NCBI GenBank assembly: GCA_905147135.1
Contig: LR990057.1
Span: forward strand, 7,192,001 to 7,256,000
Direction: 5' to 3'
DNA: 64,000 nucleotides
Origin: Blastobasis lacticolella
Taxonomy: Eukaryota; Arthropoda; Insecta; Lepidoptera; Blastobasidae
The notes below the pieces were generated by a model that saw nothing but the letters and a program-made list of their open reading frames with translations, was not told the origin of the DNA and searched no databases. The position numbers were made by a program, and so were the translations under genes. Below are positions 57,311 to 64,000 of the stretch, in pieces (position 1 is the first letter of the stretch; each line of letters starts with the position of its first letter).

Positions 57311-59365
57311 TAGGGGCGAGTTTGTTCTATTGCGAAGGGCATCTTCAGATATTAGGATCAACGAAATTTTTTTAAACTGCTGATAAAAAACGCATTCATG
57401 AAAATATATTTAAAAAAAATTCACATTATCATTACATCATAGGTAACGTCTTCGTGAACCGACTTGCAAAAAATTCACATAATGCGAGCCCCAAGCGCCT
57501 TCCGAACCACCACATACGCACGAGAGCCGTGGAATGCGAAACAATTTTATCAAAAGACATTCACAAAGCATGCAACGCTAGCTGTACATTTTCCAAGTAC
57601 GAAGTTCTTATTGTGAACTACTTGGAATGTGGTTGAGCACGACTCGACGCCCAACCCGTGGCCAGCTTTAAACAGGTTAACATTATACAAACTCGTGTAG
57701 GTATGAGTAAGTACTAATGGTATCACATCGAGAACTTCGTATGCTTACTTGTTTGGGAGGAAAACGTATATTTTATAGCAGTTTGAATTGTTGTAGCTTC
57801 GGTGTTACATAGCGAGCGATATGTAAAAAAATGTTTGCTCCCCGAAATTTAACACATCATGTCGTCAATACCAGACTCCGGAATCCATGCAACTCTCTAG
57901 CAATACGAGAATAGAGCATTGTCGCCCCGTTACGCTTAGTCACATCCGCCTATAAACATACAATATACAATAGCGAGAAATCTATATTTAGAAACAAAGT
58001 GAATAATGAGACTTTCTTCTGCGAAGTTATTTTGACTTCGAGGAGAGATTAGGGGTTCGCGATCAGCCAAAAATATGGGTCTTTGCCCTATCGATGCTGG
58101 CGAGACAACTGGGAAGACACCCTACAAAATCTAATTTGTTTGTATTTGTTTCAAACTAAACTCGCGTTCTTTACACATATTATTACACATATAACGTCGG
58201 GAAAACAAATCGAAAAGGTATGTCGCGTGCAAGTCCCGTCTTATATAATAATAATTTATTTGTTTCTAATTCCTATGATTTCAGTAACGAACCGCCGGTA
58301 GAAGCTGAAGTAAGTTCTTAAAAATATACAATACTACTATAATATACAATAATACACTTATGTTCAAAACTATCTCTCTCATTGACTTGTACAAACTTAA
58401 TGTTTATACACTCGAAAACAATACTTGAATCGAGTAAATATTGTAAAACAAACCTCTCCGCATCTGACTGTATGCGCCGATTGTCTCTGGCTGGAACGAC
58501 TGTAGATGTTGCATTTTCTCGGGCAAAGTACCCATAGCCTATGCAGCACCGCTCCCAGAAATAAACCTATAGTTTTCCGTACGTACCAGGGGGACTTGGA
58601 CATTTAGGTGAGAAGCATATTTTTTATTCGTCTACAGTTAACAGCCAGGAATCGCGGGAGTCAGTGGCGCCTATTCCGGGTATTAGCCCCGTTTAAGCAC
58701 AGCCACCACCGGGGCGATGGGAATGAGCCCATATTCCGAAAGGCATGCAACGCAATGCGCGTCTCTATAGCCAATGCACTACAAGTGTTGATCTTGTTGA
58801 ATGTCACAATCTGGATTCTAGCCAAAAATGACACAATAAGGAGAAAACTGTAAACACAGCCGCATTCTGATTCAAAAATAAGGTCGGATCGGCTGAGGTC
58901 GGCGGCGGCCAGCGGGACGCGGTGTCTCGCCAAAACATGACTCATATTACTTTATTTCTGTAAAACCGAAATAATATCACGTTTGAATTTTTCACATTTA
59001 TATAGCTGCGAGAAAATAAACACAGCGCGTGTAGACTGAAATAAAAAAAAAGCATAACATCGTCTGGCAATTCCTTCGCAGAGACAGTTTTGATACAGGA
59101 ACACTCCCGACATAGAAACATTTTCAATTTGTTGAAAACAAGTGTGAATGCATTTTTTAGGAAACGACGCTTGTCCCACTGAAAAATACGGATATGATCT
59201 TTCAGGATTCTACCACAAAGACTTTTCCCAGTATCCTGCTTGAAGGAACCAGTGCTAATATCAATCATTTCAATTGCAAGAATTTAAATTGCCTGCTGAA
59301 TTGTCGCGCAATGAATGTCCCAGTTAAGCGATACTTGTCAATTGTCAATGTGCAATTTAGAGTCG
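57311..59365. other. Nothing firmly recognised
   Basis: Short open frames only. The 108-codon frame at 58942-59268 (- strand) has no family likeness. A CpG patch is at 58885-58930. Confidence 0.3.
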
Positions 59366-59369
59366 GCAG

Positions 59370-59700
59370 GAGGTCGAGTGGCGGCGGGCGGCGCAGGCGC
59401 AGTGCCCTTTGCCCACATCACCAATGCAAATAGGCGTGATATCACTGGTGAGCAATACGCGACACGGGTTCCGACGAGCGGGTGAGTAGGTCCGCGGAGG
59501 CGCCGCCGCGGATTTCCTTCGGCGCTGCAGCATTCCCCGCGGGCCTGCGCCGTTAGTCACCGCCGGTTTACCAATAATCGTGCGAATGTACGCGGCATGT
59601 AGAACAGGTGAATTATGAATGGAACGCGTCACTGCGCCCACGCACCCGCCGCCGAGCCTACCGCGCGAGCGACGCGCCCGCCGCCGCCGTCGTCCATTCT
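59370..59700. promoter_or_regulatory. CpG-dense block
   Basis: Two CpG-rich parts (59370-59410 and 59480-59700), with GACGCGCCCGCCGCCGCCG at 59671. Moderately GC-rich between. No exon found. Confidence 0.28.
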
Positions 59701-60954
59701 CATAATTGCCTCTTTCTATCAATATTATCACAAAGAGCAAGATGCTCACTGACTAACCATTTAAGCCTCCCTACATAATAGTACTAATAGATATTATTCG
59801 GAAGCTTATAATATTGACATCGATTATCCACTTCGAGCTCAAATAACGGCATGTATAGGCATCTAACAAGTTAGAACCATGCAACGATTAAGTGCTGAAT
59901 TCCTCGTTCCACGTATGCAGGCCCGATTACACGAGGTAAATAAGGATATAATAGGTAAAACGCATTCTTACAACACTGTTTCGAAGGCCGTAAGGTCCGT
60001 AGACTTAGTCGGTACGTTGCCGACCGTACTGAATGCAATCCGCGTTACTCATCCATTCATATCACCGAACGTGTCAAGGGCGCCGGCCGAACCTATCCGA
60101 TTTACTCACTACAGCGAATATTCAACAATTTACTCATGCAATACTGGGAAAACTTGTGCACATGACGAGAACTGGTTCACATAAACAATTATGACTCACG
60201 AACCACAAAAGCGAGTACTTTTCATTAAAACAAGCCCAGCAGGTATAACATTTTCCTGTCCAATTAATTGTGGCCCACGCAATGGTGTTTAGTGTTTGAT
60301 CAAACATTTCATGTCACAAATAAACTGCTGCAATAATGTTCCTTTTCTTTACAAATCAGTCGTGTCTAAGCATCTTAACTGTTCCACGTTAGTTAGATGA
60401 GATTAGTTTGAAGTACTTCTTTAATTTCTTCAAGTTCATATAAATTCATTCCCTGCTCGCTGCAACTTTCCGGTTGGCAACTGGAAAGTTGCAGGAGGGC
60501 CAGGGAGCCAATCTGGGAGGGTTTGGGCGTCCCAGTGGTCTGCCGTGCGGCAATCGTGAGCATGTTTGCTGGTCGACGGAGCGCTCCTCGGGGCGGTCCT
60601 CCAACTACTGTCCTGCTTTTTCACTAATTCTCTCTTTCACTTATTCACTCAAAAATAAAAAATAAATAATCTCTGGTTGTTAATTCTCCACACTTACTTC
60701 AACAACTCTAACTTCTTAAATATCCTACTTACTCTTATCACTTATCCTAAATTGAATGAAATAGAAAAGATCAAAAGCAACAGAACCATTCATCGGATCG
60801 CAGCTCGTAAGGTCATTATGATTAGGTGGTAGCCGCTTCATTTATCGCTACTATCCAATCGGAAACTAAATTTTGGCACTCAATCTGGCGGACATGCAGC
60901 TACGACATAAATCAATTTTAGAGAAAAAATGCAGGATATGATGCATGTGCATCG
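59701..60954. other. Mostly featureless; one hairpin
   Basis: TGCAACTTTCC (60461-60471) pairs perfectly with GGAAAGTTGCA (60483-60493), 11-base loop. Otherwise nothing supported. Confidence 0.35.
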
Positions 60955-61005
60955 GCGCTCACTGGGGGAGCCTATGTCCAGCAGTCCACCTATGGACTGA
61001 TGACG
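60955..61005 (+). repeat. RTE-type 3' end fragment
   Basis: GGGGGAGCCTATGTCCAGCA, then GTCCACCTATGGACTGATGA: the standard RTE 3' end, on the + strand. Confidence 0.6.
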
Positions 61006-61658
61006 TTGAAAGAAAAAGTAGGAAACAGAGGTCCGTTATAGCTTTCCTCCCCAAAGCGGAGACTCACACTGATGTGCCTCAACATCATCATTGAAAGCCT
61101 GGACAATCTATCCAGTAGTTGAAGCAACACATCAACAGTCCTTCCACTTGAGCCCCTCCATATTTGTGGAATCTTCACCCCCATTTCTGATCAACAGAGA
61201 TCTCAGTCCAGCTGTTCTACCTCTAACTGTAATTCTAAAAAACCATAATTGCGTCCACGTAGACCTCCCGGCTACATTCTCGTCGCGAATGCGCCAGTGC
61301 GTCGTCAATTGCACTCGGGCCACGTCGACGCATGCAACCGGCAATTAGCCCGCAATGACGCACGCGCCCCGGACGCAACCGTAAAATAATTGATACCACA
61401 ATAAATTATATAAAACTAACGCACTGGTGACGTCTCTGTGGTCGATACCCGATTGTTTGTGTTGTTGGGAAAATACAGTTTTGAGATGTTAACACTATTG
61501 CGTTATTTTATTTCAAATATTTTATTAGTATACAAGATGTACCTATTCATGATGTAATGTAATGCAGAAGTTATCAATATCAAGATAAGAACGAATCAAA
61601 TGATTACGGGATACATATTCAAAATTGTGTAGCATGACGCCCATTACCAATAACGTTT
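61006..61658. other. Nothing recognised
   Basis: Modestly CpG-rich at 61260-61375; no exon or repeat supported. Confidence 0.3.
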
Positions 61659-62140
61659 TTTATACCACTAAGGTGGCAAACAAGCTTACTGATGTTAAGC
61701 ATGACAGTGACTTTGTTCACGTTTGCATCACCCGTGCGTTGCGGTCCCCGTAAAAACCTTTTCACCCCTTTCTTGAAGAATTCCATGTTGTACTCTCCAG
61801 GTACTTAATTCCAAAACCTTAGTGTGCGAGGGAGACAGTTCCTTTGAAACCGCACTATTCGCGACCAATTTGGCTCCATGGTGTGAGGATGAAGTCGGTG
61901 ACGAGCTGTGCGATGACAGAATGTAGCTGTAGGCATCATGTCAAACTTGAGAAGAAACACCGTTGTACAAGCGGTAGACACACAAATGGAAGCGAAATCT
62001 CTACGCTGACTCAGCGGCTCAATACCACTTGTGATCGTGGTATCATCGACAATTCTCACAGTGCACTTTTGGATCGAATCACGAGGACCAAGCTGATACG
62101 CCGGTGCTCCCGCCCATAGATGCGTACCTATAGCGTATAA
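61659..62140 (-). mobile_element. Jockey-type LINE, 5'-truncated 3' end, copy 2
   Basis: Close to the copy at 45733: TTTTTTATACCACTAAGGTG at the 3' end, CCCGTAAAAACCTTTTCACC, and on the - strand broken frames LWAGAPAYQLGPRDSIQKCT, VRIVDDTTITSGIEPLSQRR, FDMMPTATFCHRTARHR and RNCLPRTLRFWN. Small deletions within the C-terminus. Breaks off near 62140. Confidence 0.8.
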
Positions 62141-62274
62141 CAATATGTCGCAGGTTTATGATGAAATCGGGTCTCTGATCAAAAACCGTAAGACTAACTA
62201 ACGCTGGCAAATACATTGCTGCCTTCTTAAAGATCTGCCCCAGGGAGATGATTTGGTCGATCCACACTTCACAC

Positions 62275-62315
62275 GTATCTGGAACCTCTTTTCCATCAAG
62301 GAAGGTTCCAGATAC
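62275..62315. repeat. Perfect 13-bp hairpin
   Basis: GTATCTGGAACCT (62275-62287) and its exact reverse complement (62303-62315), 15-base loop. Confidence 0.65.
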
Positions 62316-63319
62316 ATTTTTTATTTATTGATAAAAATGCTGACGAAGATCTTGTAGCCAGTGGCTACTAGGAGATGCCTCGATAGTTTTGACAGTCCAA
62401 TGTCTCACCTTTCTTTTGCAGAGAGCAATTAACAGTGATATTTCATTTATGGGGCATCTTTTCAGCACCCCAAATTTGAAGCATTAGGCTATGAACCTCT
62501 GAAACCATTTATGAAAATCTAAAACCCATGCTTCAGTATATTTTGAGTAGCGAATATACGAAATTACTCTAACAAATAAATAAATCTTTGTCGTCCCTAA
62601 TTGTATTTTAAAGTAAGTATGTATTTAAAGAAGCAGTAACTGACATTGATTTTATCATCAAACTAATCCAGTCTAGGTTTTATTAAAAAAAATTATTAGG
62701 TTTATGATACAATTAAGTAGTCACTTTGTCTTCTTTCGGTTCTTGATCATAAGTTTACATGATTAAAAACAAGTTGTTTTAAAACATGTGTTTTAAGTTT
62801 TTTATTAAGTGTTTAAAAACACATTTTGCAACAAGTTTATTAAATCAATGTATAAAAAATGAAGAAAAAAACAGGGTTTGAAACAAAATGAATTGGAATT
62901 GAATAATCAAAACAAGCTCGAAAGAAGTTCAAAAATTACATGAGTTTTATTTGTTACCTACTTAAATTTGTTATCGCTTTTAAAGCCCCATGTCTGCTGC
63001 CCGTTTAAATATAAAATAATTCCCATGCGGTAATTTCCCGGGTATTTGGGGTAATTTCGGGTATTTCCCTTATTTTCATGTTATATGTTGGCAGTAGGGA
63101 GTTCCACTACCTCTATAATGTTACATTCCAAAAAATATTAGGTAACTATTAAATAATTGTTAAGCAATGTTTTTTCAGATCAGTTTCAAAACAGTATAGA
63201 AATTAGTTATATAAGGTATGATCGATTTGAAATTGATGATAAAACACTAGAAAGAAAAAAAAAAGAAAAAAAAATTACTCGTTTTGAACATTTTCAACTG
63301 TTTGTTTTATAAGATTTAC
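62316..63319. other. AT-rich, nothing recognised
   Basis: Very AT-rich; poly-A/G-type run at 63250-63275. Confidence 0.35.
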
Positions 63320-63500
63320 TAGTGAAGCCGGCGCGACTTCGTCCGCGTGGCATCCTACCCCTACTCTACTACCACAGCCTACCCTACCCTACACCTACTC
63401 TACATTGATCCTACACCTACTCTAGCCCTACCCTCTTTCTTGGTAGCGTGTAGAAAACCTGCAACCCTACCCTACACCTACCTTATGCGCTTATTACACA
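63320..63500 (+). repeat. CCTACCCTA-type lepidopteran repeat
   Basis: Begins CTAGTGAAGCCGGCGCGACT, then TCGTCCGCGTGG, followed by irregular CCTACCCTA/CCTACACCTACTCTA repeats. Related blocks are at 25980-26080 and 990-1030. Possibly a Helitron-like element. Confidence 0.5.
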
Positions 63501-63649
63501 TGCCTAAATTCAGTAGACTAAATGATTCAGTTACTGAATTCAGTCAAATGTAATCGCATTTAGCAAGTTAGGATGCTAAATTTAGATCATATGGTTTCTG
63601 AATTTAGAAGCCTAATTAGAAACGCATTTCTTTGGTATTCTTCGCCCAG

Positions 63650-63880
63650 TCTTCGGCATCCTTACGTAGTTAGTCACGAGGGATACCTCACAGGCTCGCA
63701 AACTTCCCTCCCGCAAACAACTGGTGGAAGAAGTCTCGAGAATAAGTGAGGTAGGTAAGTCGTTGGCTGTCGCATCCGACTCGACTCCGATGTCAATCGC
63801 TTCATGGGTCTCCCGCGTGACCTTTTTCCGATACCAGTACGTTTAGGCACCCAATTTCCACGTATCCCTCGCATCATAAT
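63650..63880 (-). repeat. LINE ORF2 C-terminal fragment
   Basis: The - strand encodes RGNWVPKRTGIGKRSRGRPM and KR, then, after a frameshift, a degenerate stretch. The GK..RGRP..RW motif (usual RRSRGRPMKRW.DD) is the C-terminal end of RTE/R1-like ORF2 proteins. Confidence 0.6.
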
Positions 63881-64000
63881 ATTGCTTTAAGTATATACAG
63901 TAGTACTATGAAGTGAGCGATGGACCTCATTTGAGTTTTTTTATGTATTTTTTTTACATACAACTTACAGCTGCGTGGTTTCACACACGTGGAGTTCAAA

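Noticed and set aside
58942..59268. 108-codon open frame on the - strand
   Set aside because: No family likeness, no splice or promoter context; AT-rich 3' half.
63350..63490. A CRISPR array or satellite
   Set aside because: The CCTACCCTA units are irregular with no spacers and belong to a dispersed lepidopteran repeat.

Overview
This is nuclear DNA from an insect, almost certainly a lepidopteran (moth or butterfly). The evidence is AT-rich sequence peppered with GTAGGTA/TACCTAC motifs, small exons with GT-AG introns, and a dense scatter of decayed repeats. The repeats include tRNA-derived SINEs with GATGATG tails, jockey- and RTE-type LINE 3' ends, mariner and hAT relics and foldback MITEs. 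Nothing prokaryotic is present: no operons, ribosome binding sites or CRISPR. The species cannot be told from the sequence.

Two genes can be supported. (1) On the + strand, 10648-12231, a complete two-exon gene encodes a 213-residue MADF-BESS protein (Adf-1-like DNA-binding factor); its 942-bp intron splits the MADF domain and holds an antisense RTE fragment. (2) On the - strand, three exons at 48208-48306, 35927-36085 and 29106-29184 encode the last 111 residues of a ZIP11 (SLC39A11/gufA-type) zinc transporter. All intron phases match. The introns are 12.1 kb and 6.7 kb. The 5' exons (about two thirds of the protein) were not found up to 64000 and probably lie beyond the window.

Layout: 0-10 kb is intergenic, with two inverted-repeat MITEs, a Helitron-like end, CpG-dense blocks at 5.3-7.8 kb and a dead mariner at 8.8-9.6 kb. 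10.4-12.5 kb is the MADF-BESS gene. 12.5-26.3 kb is a repeat-rich intergenic stretch with SINEs, LINE remnants and CpG-dense blocks at 18.2-18.9 kb. 26.3-29.1 kb is AT-rich and nearly repeat-free, and may be ZIP11 3' UTR and flank. 29.1-48.3 kb is the 3' half of ZIP11, whose introns carry many short CpG-dense blocks, three sense-oriented LINE fragments and a 694-bp hAT MITE with a perfect 8-bp target duplication. 48.3-64 kb is either further ZIP11 intron or upstream DNA, with more CpG-dense blocks, a hairpin MITE, a SINE and LINE remnants.

The two genes show no functional link. The most unusual features are the many small CpG-dense non-coding blocks in and around ZIP11, one GC-rich segment that looks inserted into a SINE, and a reverse-transcriptase fragment that reads in frame into a ZIP11 exon. 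No clearly new biological system was found.
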